Part shown: one piece after another, positions 24,278-36,148 of the stretch
Numbering within the stretch: position 1 is the first letter of the stretch
Layout: every line of letters starts with the position of its first letter
NCBI GenBank assembly: GCA_015179045.1
Contig: WHUZ01000002.1
Coordinates: forward strand, 434,001 to 498,000
DNA: 64,000 bases
DNA from: Kalaharituber pfeilii
Taxonomy: Eukaryota; Ascomycota; Pezizomycetes; Pezizales; Pezizaceae
Direction: 5' to 3'
Made by a program: the position numbers and the translations under genes
The notes under the pieces: model-generated
What the model was told of the DNA's origin: nothing
Seen by the model: the letters and a program-made list of their open reading frames with translations, nothing else
The model's database searches: none

Positions 24278-25459
24278 ATGGCCACTGTAGACGAAGGTCT
24301 GTAGCCTTCTGCTCCCTCAGTGACACTCTCTGATGCTCCCAGATATCTAACCAATCTGTTTCCTGCAGATGCACTCATCAAATCCCGCCCTCTCACCGTC
24401 GAGGAGCGCCCTTTCAAGCGTCTCACCAAGCGCTGCGCAAGCCTGCCCTTTCCACCAGCGCTACCGGCCACTATCCCGCCTTCTGCAATAAGTAGATCAC
24501 CCTCCAGACCACCAACGCCGCGAGCCCTGACGGAAACGGACTTCCACAACTTCCGGGAGGACATTGAATTAGACTTCGAGTACTTCGAGCTCACAATTGC
24601 ACGGATACAGTTGCTGCAGGATACGAATCGGAGGGAGATTGAGCGGTATGAGCAAGAGAAGCTTAATATTTGTATGCTACCCCTGTTCTCTCCCCACTAC
24701 AAATTCCTTTTTCACTTGAGTCAGGGTCACTAATTGCGTCATGAAATTTTCTAGTGGCCGCCTCTGAGAAAGCCCGACATGACATGACACTCCTCCGGGA
24801 AGCCCTGCAACAAGCCAGACAAGAAAAAGACAACAAGCTCAAGTACGACAGCATTGCCAGCGAGATCCTCAGCACACGTGCTCTGCGCCCCCCCCGTGAC
24901 GAGCAGCTTCTGAATATCGCGCGACTGAACCAAGAGATTGCGGAGCTTGAGGAGGAGAGAAGAAGTTATGGCAAGGTGTGGCTGGCAAGGCGAGAGCAGT
25001 TTGGTGAGATTGTGAGGCAGCTGGAGAAGATGCAGGAGCAGATTCAGGAAGATAAGGAGGAGCACGGTGAGTCTTGGTTACCCGCAAATCGCAAATCGAG
25101 ATACTGAACAAAATCCTGGTGCAGACCGTAGAGAAGGCATGGACGAAGAAGAAGGCGAAGAAGGCGAGGAGATTGAAAACCCACCTCCGTCTACTATCAC
25201 TTCCATGACCACAACTGCCGCCGCCGTCAACGTTTCCAATAACACCCTCCACGCCAGCGTCAGCAGTCAGAATCTGCGTGTGATCAGCACCGGGGGCAGC
25301 GATGCCACTACCCCAGCAGCATCAGTATCGCTTTCGACGTTCACGTCGACGGCGCAGACGCCGGCGCCAGAGACGCCAGCGAGACAGAGTAAGGATGTAG
25401 TGATGACCGATGTCGGGAAGGGCCCGGCAGGGGACGGGGATAAAATGGACACGACGTGA
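24278..25459 (+). CDS. THO7: THO complex subunit 7 (THOC7/Mft1 family)
   Basis: Small coiled-coil subunit of the nuclear THO/TREX complex, which couples transcription elongation to mRNP packaging and export. Exons: 24278-24296, 24369-24671, 24755-25066, 25125-25459, totalling 322 residues in phase. The first exon codes only six and a third residues (MATVDE), spliced at GTCTGT, a weak donor that still restores the family N terminus. The family hallmark LTVEERPFKRLTKR lies near residues 13-26. A long charged helical region follows (DFHNFREDIELDFEYFELTIAR, then AASEKARHDMTLLREALQQ and ARLNQEIAELEEERRSY), then an acidic stretch (DEEEGEEGEE) and a Ser/Thr/Pro-rich low-complexity tail. The hallmark plus coiled coil supports the call; the tail is expected to be poorly conserved. 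A generic coiled-coil protein is the alternative. Confidence 0.85.
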
Positions 25460-26194
25460 TGTTGGGGGGTTCTTTGTAGCTTTATAATATAAATGGGATT
25501 GCATTTGGGCGTTTGTTTTTCACGCGATTGTTGGGGTATATATAATCAAACCAGAGACGAACCGTTTAATGTGTGCCAAACGACTACCGTACATGCATGC
25601 TCATGATTTTAGCATCTATGCTAAATCTACATCTGGCTTGTACTCACGAAACAATCATACAAATTGTGCCATCAACAAGTGTGGAAAGTGTGTGACTACT
25701 AGGTTACATAAAGTATCCCATATACAACTCCTATGTAAAAGTAATACCTATTTCTTCTGTACATGTATCCCCACCAACTGTTTTTTTTCTTTCCCAGTAT
25801 TTGTATATCAAGTATACAATCGATGGTGCGGCCTCCGGCCGGGCCGGAGAGTCTTTGGTAACGCCCCAGCACCAGCAGCAGCACCAGCAGTTTCTACGAT
25901 ACCCGGTTTCTTTTTTTTTCTTCAGCAGCACACTGAATACTTTAATATATAATACATACGATGAAGCTGCTAGTTTGTTGACTTTAGCGATTAAGAAGTT
26001 CGTTGGTACTGTGTAGTGTGTACGTAGGTAGCGATGGCAAGTTGGAGCAGCTACTTCGAGAGGACAGTGCGCCACCTGAATGTACAGCGTTTCACCCAGC
26101 AAATTGCAGTTTTTGAGAAAAGAAATGAAACGCGTATAAGTAGAGGATCTCGATTAGTTGGTTAGATAAATGTACCAGAGTTTTTTTAGCGCTC

Positions 26195-26234
<40 letters not shown>

Positions 26235-26924
26235 TGAAAGGGACGAAGATCGAACCTGTACTCTACACTTTTTTGTTTTTCTCCCAAACAAAAACTGCCC
26301 AAAATGCTGGGTAAAAAAAATGTGGTATGCTAGGTTGCACTTCTAGCTCTCGAAATACTGTAGCGTGCACTAACGCCTTAACCCCATGGCTTATCATACC
26401 CTACCAAAGAACTCTTCAATTGCTATGATAAAAGTCAACAAGCTGCCAGCTTTATTAGCATATATGAGAAAAGCGTTCAATTTGTTTGCTGGTGAAAAAC
26501 AAAGAAAGGCCTTTAGCTGTGTGGTACTGGGCATTAGTTAGAGCTTGTTGGTGGTATGGTATTGCTAGTAAGGTATTTAGGATAGTTGCGGTTGTGCGGA
26601 AGAAGGGTGGTGGTGGTTGGTGGAAGGAAATAAGGAGTAGCGCGGCAGTATGGCGTTTTGCGGCCTTTTTCTTTGGAGGAACATAAAGAACCACGCACAT
26701 CACGTGTACTTGTATATAAAAAAACGATATTCAGAAAAAAACGCCCAATGAAAAAAAAAAAAAAGTATTTTCTTTTTTCTATGGGACCGAGATCAATTTG
26801 ATTTTCTACTCTATATATCAACCCAGCCAGTCCACTCAAGTTGACGTTTAAAAATCTCTTTTTTTTTTTTTTTTTTTTTGTGTTTGTTATATACCCACCC
26901 CCAAGCTCACAGTCGACAGTCCCA

Positions 26925-26957
<33 letters not shown>

Positions 26958-27241
26958 AACAAGAAGCGTAACTTTTCTGCTTGCTCCTACTTTTCGAACA
27001 AAAAACTACAAAAAACTAAACCAATAAATACTAACATCATGACTATACTAACTATACTAACTATACTAACTATACAATACAATAACTATAGGTATCATAT
27101 ATACCTTTTGATAAAAAGGCACGCGAAGTCACGCACGCTCACTACAAATACATTAGTTTCTCTCTTCCCTCCACCTCCGTCCCCCCTACGCCACTACTAG
27201 AATCATAATGGTTAAAACACAAACAAGCACAAAAAAGGAGG

Positions 27242-27286
<45 letters not shown>

Positions 27287-27967
27287 TATAATGTATAAAT
27301 GTATTTAGATGAAGGTGGGGGAGGGGGAGGGGGGGGGGGAGAATCTGGGTCCGTATATATTGCTACCTAGAATCGTGAAAACAAAGGAGATAAAACAGAC
27401 ACACGCATTGGACTGATAATCAGGTTGGGAAAAACGGTTCAAGAATGGCCACACATACATATCATGCGCATTTCCAGGCGGACGGAATTACACAATAATG
27501 AGGGAGGGAGGAGAGGAAGAGAGGGGATGAGAGAGAATGAGCGTATATATATTTTTCTTAGCAAGAAGAAATGCACGGGGTCATCATCGACATTACAAAG
27601 AATCTCTTCTTCTTCTTCCAAAGTCCAGTTTCCACATATATTATAACATTACATTGCATATGATTGGGGGTGGAGGGGCGGTAAGGGAGAGACCGAGAGG
27701 GGAGATAGAAGAGAAACCTAGATGAGGTAGATAGGTAGGAATATAGGTATGTTGGTGAGATATAGGCAAGCAAGGCTAATGTATGTATGCTTATGTATGC
27801 AATGTATGTTAAGGCAAGAAATTCCCCAGGGAGCAGGCGGAAAATGGTGAAGCAAGGATTTTTTTCTTTTTGCGCTTCTGATCTTCTGAGTCGACGAGAG
27901 AAGGGGGGGTTGGGTATACGAAGGGGATGATTGGGCGGCACACAACGATACGAACTAGAAAAATGCG

Positions 27968-27999
<32 letters not shown>

Positions 28000-28590
28000 A
28001 GGTATATATAAAGAAAAAAAATAAAATACCAAAAATAAAATAGCACTTTGATAAAGAAAAAAAGGCGATATGCAATAGGAAAAAAAAAAGAAAAAAAAAA
28101 AAAAGGTTCGAATAATGGAAAAAGTATGAGTACGGTAAAGAGTAAATTCGAGAAAATATATGAACATCAAGGGAGGGAAAAAAAAACCGTCAGGGGTTAT
28201 ACTGCAACAAATGGGAACGCGGCTGCGGGGGACAAAACAAACCAAAGGTAGAGAACGCATCTTGAAGACCAATTCGATGTGAAAAAAACAAAAACAAATA
28301 ATAGTAAATAATAAAATGAATAACATGACGGAAAAAAAGATATACAGAATTGACATACTCCCCCCCACCTGCCCTTCAATACCTGCGCTAACAACAGTCC
28401 CCGCCACCCACGATGAGAAGCAGCCCCCGGCACAAATGTGGCATAAGAAAGAAGATAAGAAAATTAGAAAAAAAGGAAACAAAAAACAAACAAAAACATC
28501 CCTTACACCAACGAAGTCACAAAAACTACAAAATAGAAAAACCCCCAGCCAACAAACAAAACCGACCGGACACACACCATGACAGTTTAA

Positions 28591-28621
<31 letters not shown>

Positions 28622-28724
28622 GAAATAAAAAAAACCAGAACCCATCACCCATGCACGCCATCATTAGCCTTGTCCCCTTGAAATAAAAAAACCACCACGG
28701 TAATCTTTGCAGAAGAAGCATAGT
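25460..28724. other. Convergent intergenic region packed with poly(A)/poly(T) tracts
   Basis: It separates the 3' ends of THO7 (+) and KAR9 (-). Homopolymers: T 26203-26231, T 26859-26879, A 26926-26956, A 27242-27282 (41 bases), A 27968-27996. Simple repeats: about four 9-bp CTATACTAA units at 27040-27076 and about ten AAT units at 28590-28620. All ORFs here read through these tracts and are not credible genes. A tRNA-like retroposon candidate is listed separately. Confidence 0.6.
26203..26400 (-). mobile_element. Possible tRNA-derived retroposon with poly(A) tail
   Basis: On the minus strand a tRNA-like start (GGGTATG, then a D-arm-like GCC-ATGGGGTTAA-GGC and a complementary CATACC about 60 bases on) is followed by a B-box-like GGTTCGATCTT and a 29-base A run. 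The A-to-B spacing (over 100 bases) is too long for a normal tRNA promoter, so this may be a chimeric or decayed SINE. Weak call. Confidence 0.3.
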
Positions 28725-31700
28725 TTAGGTCCTCCACCTCGGCTTCTCTTGTAGCGACTTTGGAGGCATACTATTCCTCTTGGAGCGAGATAGACGTCCA
28801 GAGGGAATCGCAGAATCTCCGCCTCCACTATTGACTGGAACTTGAACGTTAGGTGACCTCGGCCTAGGGAGCATACTAAGCCTCCTTCCACCAGCCATTG
28901 CGCTTGCTGGTCGAGCTGTCTGTCTGATTGCTGTTGTAGACGCTATACTGTGGTCATCGCCTTGATTTGAGCTCATACTGGGTCTCCTATTGCCACTATT
29001 AAACAAGCTAGACAGATTGGTCATAGAATGTTGGGTTCGAAGTTCCGGTCGCGGGGGCACGTCCAATCCTTGCGAAGAACCAGAAATTGACCTGGGCGAG
29101 GAGCATGGAGATTTAAGCAATCCTGACGATCCGTAGATGCTAGTCCTTTTCGAGCCTGCGTTTCCAGAATACTTGTAAGTGGGAGAGTTTATGATGGGGT
29201 TATAACTGGGACTGGAACGGGGGTATTGGCCATATTTTAGGGGACTAGGAAGGGGGATCCGTGTTTGGGTACCTGGAGTCGAGAGCGTTCCTCGGGGAAG
29301 TTTCCTGTATTCACTGGGTGTTGTCAAGGACAACGGCTTGAAATTATGTCCAGTATCTAGATCATTCGTGTTAACACTGATATTCCACCTGGGTCGATTG
29401 TCTAATGAACTAGTAGATCGAACGCTGGCCGCACTTGGTCGTCTGGAATTTGCTGGGGAGGGGATATGATAAACGGAAATCCTCTGAGAGTTTGGAGAGG
29501 GTGAAGCACCTCGGCTGGATGTTGGTGAGAGAACGTTACTGATAGAGTTACTGGTTGTACGGCCTGGAGGGTGCTTATTTCGGGGACCACTGGTTGTGTT
29601 AGACGAAGGAGGGGTACTGCTATGCCCAAGAATACCCCGAGACACCTTGGCATACTGCCCAGCGGCACTTTCAGAGCGACGTTGCACAGTTGCGTTAGAT
29701 TTTATGGTTCCAGCAGGAGAGGATAGAACAATTGACGAAGCTGGCGAGCTTCCGGGAGTATGGATCCCAGAAGCAGGTGATCTATCCATAGACACAATTG
29801 TAGAAAGCGAGTCCCGAAGCTGCTGTGAAGCGTGAAGATTGAGCTCATGTAGGACTTCGTCAATGTTTGCCATCTCTTGTTCAATGTACTTCCAGCGCTT
29901 TTGCATAGCTGAATGCAAGCGGAGGATCTCGCCATTCACAGTTAACCGGTCACTGACACCTTTATCAATAATCGAAAGAACTCTTTGAATGGCGGGGCCT
30001 ATGCTCTTCATGTCAGATTCGGCTGGGAAATATGGAGATATAAGACTTACCATAGTGCACCCGTTTCGCTTCATAACTCTCGACTTTCTTGTTTATGCTG
30101 AGATCTGTTGATAGCTCACCTCCCTCTTTGAAGATTCTTACAGCTTCCTTCAGCTTCCTGAGGCTCCTTTCAACACTGTCAATCATATGCGTGGCCTGGT
30201 TACCAGCATTCCGGAATATAGCCACCCATTTGTCCTCTCCAAGCTCGCGTCTCATTTCTTCGGCATCACTGTTCAGCTTCTTCCATTGTTCCTCAAGCGA
30301 TTTCCGCCTTAATTCAAGGTCGCGACACGCGCTCGGAAATATGTTCTCAGCCCTGCTTTGGAAGGAAGCCAGGCGCATTGGGAGGAAATCCAAGCTCGCT
30401 CGTAATGGCTGCATCCGAGCAAAAAGCTTGAGAAGCGATGAATCCTCCACTGTTTGAGATTGGCCATGTGGCTCTTCAACAATAGTCGCCAGGGCGTCAA
30501 TATCCATTCCTCCGTTTGCATTACCCTCTTCCATCAATGACCTGTGCCTTCGTTCCTCTATTTCAAAAACTATGGTTTGACAGGCCTCAATTTCTGCTTG
30601 AATGTCCTGAAGAATCGTGGTCCAGAGCTCATTCCATTCCATTGCAGTTTCTACCTGTGACTTGACACCCTTCAGTAAATCCTGCACCTCGTTCCAACCA
30701 TCTAAGATAGTTTCCATGGTGGAAACAACTTCATTGAATATGGTACCACCAACACTAGGGGCATCAGGACGCTCCTGCAATTCGTCAATTGCAGCAACAT
30801 AAACCTTCATGAGGCTTGAGAATTTCCCAACTGCAGTATCAACTTCTGACAAGGATTTCTTCCCTTGAGCAGCCCATTCAACGTCATCTTCGGAGTCTAG
30901 GCCCTTCAATACTGATTTCGCGGTCTCTATCCAGCGTAATATTTGCTTGGCGGACGTTGTGATAGCGCTACTAACCTCCACGCTCGTCTCCATGCGTTTT
31001 ATACGCGCGGAAAATTCCGACGACAAAGGCAACGCTAAGGAGGTGAGCCGTGAAAGTTGGGCTGAGAATGATATTCGGGACAGGGAATAGACAGATGCAC
31101 GCCTCTGCAGCATTGTGCCAGTGGAGCAAGTTGACTGAGCATTGTACGGATCGAATGAGGATGCAGAAGCGGGTGTTTCGGTTTCTGCATTTACGCTTGC
31201 TGTCTCTGTTGGGTATGCATCCGGGGTTGGTGGAGTGACGGGTCGTTCCGAGGGTGCCATATTGAAGGGTAGATTATCGCCGACGCCTGGTGGTGTAGAC
31301 GGCTCAGTCTGAGGTGGCGTAAGCTCCTGCGAATATAGCTGTGGTTCCTCCTCCTCCTTCTCCTGAGTCGTATCTTGAATGTCTTCGAATAGCTCTAACT
31401 GTAGTTTTGGGATTTCTGGTGGCGTTTCCTCACGTTCTTCGTTTTCTTCTGGTGCGTTAGTGTGCAGCTCACCGTCCTCGGTCGCCGTGGCCACCTGCTC
31501 GATTTCGCTGGGATCAGGGCCTGGTTGCGGCTCGGGCTGTTCCTGATCTGCTAAGTGATTATTCTCTCTGGGTGCTTCTTGTTCTTCTTGTAGCTGTTCT
31601 TCCGGTGGATACGTTGATTCTTCGTGGTTCTGTACGTCAGCGACGGTTTCCTCTAATACAGGGAGTGTCTCCGCATCGTCCAGGGTGCTGTCTTCCTGTG

Positions 31701-32184
31701 TCGGATGTGCAGGCAGCTGCTTTGAGAGATGTGGAGAGCTCGTCGGCGAGGGTGTCTTGCGTGTCGATGGACCCTCAGACGTGATTAGAACCGGGCTTTC
31801 GTCACTGATTCGAACTTTTGCAGCGCCATTGGACTGGGGGGGCTGAGGATGCGGGAGATCAGTTAGAGCAGCCGGCTGAGAGTTGTACGTATGAATAATG
31901 CTTGTCACGGCACTCCCAGCAGCGCAACCGCCTACCCCGTTTCTTACACCGCCGCCGCCCTCCGCCAACTCTTCTGCAATCATCAGCGGCAGGGTGTCGG
32001 GGACGGAAGGCCTGGGCCCTGAACGAGCTATCTCCAGCTTAGCTGCTGCCGCCGCATCCCCCACAAAGCCGATCCTGCGCTTCTCTGCATCCTCCTCGAG
32101 CATCTTCATTCTCGCCGCCAATCCCGGCGAGGGCTTTCTGGTTACTCGGGGGCGTATTTCACGGCCGCGAAGAACGTCGGACAT
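28725..32184 (-). CDS. KAR9: Kar9 family spindle-positioning protein
   Basis: Cytoplasmic adaptor that links microtubule plus ends (through Bim1/EB1) to actin-based transport to orient the spindle. Two exons on the minus strand, 32184-30051 and 29998-28725, with a 52-base intron whose removal joins KKVESYEAKRVHY to GPAIQRVLSIIDKGV in frame; 1135 residues. Residues about 1-340 are acidic and low complexity. About 350-735 is the helical Kar9 core, with segments such as WNELWTTILQDI and IVFEIEERRHR that I recognise from fungal Kar9. The rest is a Ser/Pro/Arg-rich basic tail. The tail contains TRIP followed by LPSP near residue 956 (29253-29264), an SxIP-type EB1-binding motif, which fits the known Kar9-Bim1 interaction. 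No frame breaks. Promoter side is a GC-rich block. Confidence 0.9.
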
Positions 32185-33899
32185 GGGGGTTTGCGATGTT
32201 AGGGACCTGCTGGTGACTGAGGAGGGCAGAGTGGAGGATAGGGGGGGGGGGAAAGGGTTAAACGCGTCTCGCGGGGAGATCGGGGGGGTGGGGGAGTCCG
32301 CCTAGATGGGCTTCGCTTGAACGACCGGAAGTAGGTGTGTGGAGGATTTTTCTTTTTGGTTTTCTTTCGTCTTTCTTTTTTACCTTTTCGTTTTTTTCTT
32401 TTTTTTCTTTCTCTTTTTATTCTTTTGGGGGGCGGGCTTTGGGCAGCTTGTCTCTCCTGGACTTTCCCTTGGTTTTAGTGCCTGGGGGAGGTCCGGCGAT
32501 AGGCCTCTTGCGGTCTGGCTGCGCGGTTGGCAGAGCAGAACAAGCCCGACGGCACTAGCAAGCGGGCATCCAGCGGCTGCGACCGACTCCCACTCCCACT
32601 TCAGCTCAGCAGTCAAGTACTTAACGTGTCTCTGCACACTGCACCTCGCTCGTCACCGCTGCAGGCACTTGCTCAACGCCCTCCTCTCGCACTGTCAAGG
32701 CTTGCGCGGCCGGAGGGCCCCTCTCGAGCGGCAGCGACGGGGCCGATAGCGGACGGGGCCGGACGGGTAGGAGCGAGCTGCAATTGATATGACGGACGAT
32801 AACGCCTTGTTCTTAAACAGGAGAAATATACGCTCTCTCCGCACAAAATGTTCAACGAGCGGGGGGGGGGGGCCAATTGCAATGCGGTCGGCTTTGCTAC
32901 TGATTAATGTACCCACATAATTCTTGCCGGTTTACTATCGCTGTCTTCCCTGTCTCTAATTATTTCTCTATCTTTTTTTATCTGTCTCTCGTTGGCTGGA
33001 GCAGGAAGCTTCGAGAGCCCTCGGCGCGGAAGATCACGGCCAGGGCCAGGGCGCTGCTTGCTGCAGTGGGCAAGGGAGTGGGCTCCAAGCAGGGCTTGAT
33101 TGTAGCTGCAGGCCCTCCTCCAACGGTAGAGCGGCGCGTGTTGTACGGCAGGCGTGCGTGTGAGAGATTTTGTTGGGGCGAAGGGCAGGAGGCGAAAAAA
33201 AGGAATAACGTGGCTGCAGCCACCGCAGCAGTGAGGGACGCTGCTGCACCTGCTCTGCTCTGCTAGCAAGTTTGTTTCGCAAGCTCCAAGTTGTTTTTCA
33301 AATGGGCTTTCGCAAGCGGTACTGTACCGTCCGAGGAGGCAATCAGAATGCAGCGCAGAGGACGCACCGGAGAGAGCGAGGAGAAGGCACGGCGCAATTA
33401 AAGGCAGGCAGGCAGGCAGGCAGGCAGGCAGCAGGCAAGCTTGCACCTGGATAGGAGAGCGCACCCCATCGCCCCCGAGGGAAACGGCAGCCGCGTCCAA
33501 AAAAGCACTCTGCCCCCAAATCCGAGCAGCTTCATTTCCTGCACGGCCGTCAGGAGCGCTGCGCTACGTACGGTGGGCCGCCCACTGTGTGGAGGACACG
33601 CACAGATGTTTCAACCGAAGAGGGCGCCGTGGGGCAGGGGTGCGGCATGTGGGACGAGCTGCGAAACGATACCGCACTCCGATACCGCACTCCGGAGCCG
33701 CCGGAGACCTTCGATCGCGCGGCCGGCATCGGGAGCGAGGGCGGGCGGCACCGCGGCTCCCGAGCTGGCCAGGCCCTCCTGTAGAAAAATATATAGGGTG
33801 AGGAGAGTAAGACTTGCAATAGTTCTTAATGATCTATCTATACAAAACGGCACTTCCAGACTCATATAAATACACGAAGTTGCATAAAGACAATAAACC

Positions 33900-33987
33900 A
33901 CTGTGGCTAAGTGCATGGCCCACCTCATGGCCACTGTACTCGAGTACACTGTAGCTAAGTGCATGGCCCACCTCATGGCCCCCACTC
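33900..33987. repeat. Two tandem copies of a ~49-bp unit
   Basis: ACTGTRGCTAAGTGCATGG and on through CCCACCTCATGGCC occurs at 33900 and again at 33950, separated by TACTCGAGTAC-type sequence. Confidence 0.7.
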
Positions 33988-34314
33988 TAGCGGTGCACCT
34001 TAGCCGTGGTTTCCAACCGGCTCGAGACTGCGCTCGACGTACATACGGAAAGCGGGGATAGCGGGCCCTGCCCTGCTGAGCTGAGCCGCTGGAAGCAGCA
34101 CTCAGCTTCGCCCCGCAGCCCCCCCTCATTCCCAAGGCCTGCTTCTGCTTCCGCGTCCCCGTCATATCGCATGCCCCATGGCCTTTGCCGCACCCAAGGT
34201 GCGCAGGGCAGCGGCATGTATCATGTACAAAGACGATCCCCATGGTCCCAATGCCCGCAGCTCCTCATCCCTGTCTGGGCCGCATTTTGTGGTGCCCTAA
34301 CCATCGGCAGCTAC

Positions 34315-34361
34315 TTATGTGCTGCATAATGCGCTGGGCAGGCACATTATGCAGCACATAA
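34315..34361. repeat. 47-bp perfect-armed palindrome
   Basis: TTATGTGCTGCATAATG and its exact reverse complement flank a 13-base spacer. It could be a tiny fold-back element or the remnant of one; no target duplication is evident. Confidence 0.7.
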
Positions 34362-35199
34362 CTCCCGGCACGTGCCACAGTCTTTGCCCCATGCGCTCCC
34401 CCCGTGCGCCAACCGTTCACGTGTCGACTAAATTTTCTCAGCTGGCTGCCAGATAGCTGAAACGCCTTGTTGAACGCCAGCATCTCATCGATTGTATGCA
34501 CTTCTGCTGGACCTGCGTGCGCCTGCCTACAACGGAGTGATGCCATTACTCTTACACCTCCACCTACCCCGCTCAGCCCCTCGTTGACGTCTCCCGATAT
34601 AGCAATGGGGGATCCCGCGTCACAAGTCGCTCCCCTCCCATTGCCCACGCACTTAACATACATTGTGCCTCAAAGACGTCATATCCGCCATTAGCAAGTA
34701 TCACCGTCGATGGCAGGAGAGTTCACAACCTTCTACTGTAGCGAGTGCCCAGCAGCCAAGTGCCCAAGCTACGCTAAACTTCGCTGGTTAATCCACGTGA
34801 CCTGTAGTCTTGATAAAGTTAGTGCGTCCAACTACAGTTATCTATGAGCTATGATATGATATAGGTTAGTAGTTCTAGGTAGGTCTCCAGACGCTTGCCC
34901 AAGCTCAGAGGATAGGTGTTGCCCCCCTCAAACAACTTGTCACTACAAGGGTACATGAAGCCTTCAGGCTGGCCTGGTCCCTAATATGGTCTGCGGAAGA
35001 AAGTCTAACTTTTCAAATCGAAAGTTCTGTCTGTAGAAACAAGCAATCGGCGGGTATTATCAGAGTTCATCCACTGAAGTGGGCAATATGGGTTTTATTC
35101 TGTGCGTCCAAGAAATCGGTTGGGCATATGGGTGTGTTCTTCATTATTATCCAATTTTGACCGGGAGAACTTGTCACAAGAAATTTACGTATAATATAG

Positions 35200-35600
35200 T
35201 ACAGCAAAAGAACTTAATCTCAAAACAGGTTGCCCTTCATGATCATCTTTCTAGTTACTCTGTTCCCTGCTCGAATTGAGATTCGAACCGGGGCCCTCAA
35301 TTTTATACTTCTCCATTTGTACCCTCCATCACTAGACAAGAGGTTCATACGCCCGCTCGAAAGGTCAACCACCTCACCGTCCTACCCACCTCACCGTCCC
35401 ATTCCCTGCCCCAACCGCCCCGCCGACAGCCTCTCCAGCGGCCCCTTCTAGCCCCTCAGCCCTCGCCTTCAGCACCCGCTCGAACAGCCCCGCCAACAGC
35501 CTCTCCGGCAGCCTCTCCGCCCCGCCTCCAGCAGCCGCTCGAACAGCCTCCACCCCCTACCCGCATCCCCCTCTTCCCTCCTAGCTCCCGCAAACCAGTT
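35200..35600 (-). mobile_element. SINE-like element, copy 1
   Basis: Minus-strand copy. A GC-rich GCTGCTGGAG/GAGGCTG repeat head (35400-35590) is followed by a tRNA-like segment with A-box TAGTGATGGAGG (35324-35335 complement) and a near-perfect B-box GGTTCGAATCTC (35280-35291 complement), then a 3' end GGGCAACCTGTTTTGA. The B-box is the best preserved of the five copies in this window. Confidence 0.75.
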
Positions 35601-36148
35601 GCACGACCTAGTGGTAGGCGGAGAGTTCCAACGTGCAAGTGCTAGCCTTCATTCGACCATGTGGATTTTTAGGAATAAAATTTCCAAATGGTATTCTTTT
35701 TGTTGGCATTGCCGTTCGCTGTACTCTTGAACTGTGCTGTTAAAGAATTGAGATGAAAAACTAATAAGGAAATATAAAACAAAAACCAAAACGTCATGTT
35801 TTGCAAGGGCAGAATTGCGTACGCAGACAAACATAAATACCTACTGTACCACTCAATTGGAAGCTAGCTACTGGCCATCAGCCAAACTGGCTTCGATAAG
35901 TTGCTGGCAGAGAGCTAATCTTTTCTATATGCTATGTAATATCCTAGGAAAACAAGATAAAAACAAGCACGCTATGAGAAAAATAAAAATAGAAACAAAG
36001 AACATGAGAAACCATGAATGCCTGTGGCAGATAAACAACATTGATATAACATACTCTAGTAACCCATCATACTCACATAATGCAAAGGCCAAGGAAATAA
36101 CCAGCAAGATGCAAAACAATCCCCCAGTGTCCCTGCTATAGAGAATAA
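35601..36148. other. Downstream flank of the ankyrin gene, duplicated at 52690-53180
   Basis: Shares landmarks with 52690-53180: GTGCTAGCCTTCATTC; GGCATTG.CG.TCGCTG; AGTTGCTGGCAG; and ACAAGATAAAAACAAGCACG then CTATGA. The segmental duplication therefore extends beyond the ankyrin coding region. Confidence 0.7.

Larger units (their letters stand above)
32185..35199. other. KAR9 upstream GC-rich block and intergenic repeats
   Basis: Up to about 33780 it is GC-rich with a T/C-rich stretch (32346-32425), G runs (32239-32250; 32862-32871) and about seven GGCA units (33404-33430), presumably KAR9 promoter and leader. Then an imperfect tandem pair of about 49 bp at 33900-33987 (each with GCTAAGTGCATGGCCCACCT) and a 47-bp palindrome at 34315-34361. 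No gene recognised; overlapping long ORFs on both strands reflect composition. Confidence 0.45.

Noticed and set aside
26534..28575. ORFs rich in Phe or Lys between THO7 and KAR9
   Set aside because: They are translations of poly(A)/poly(T) runs.
32904..34243. Long ORFs on both strands upstream of KAR9
   Set aside because: GC-rich and repeat-driven; no recognisable protein features.
35280..35336. Genuine tRNA gene on the minus strand
   Set aside because: A- and B-boxes are present, but there is no acceptor stem or anticodon arm, and the sequence recurs in four other copies as part of a larger repeat; called SINE-like instead.
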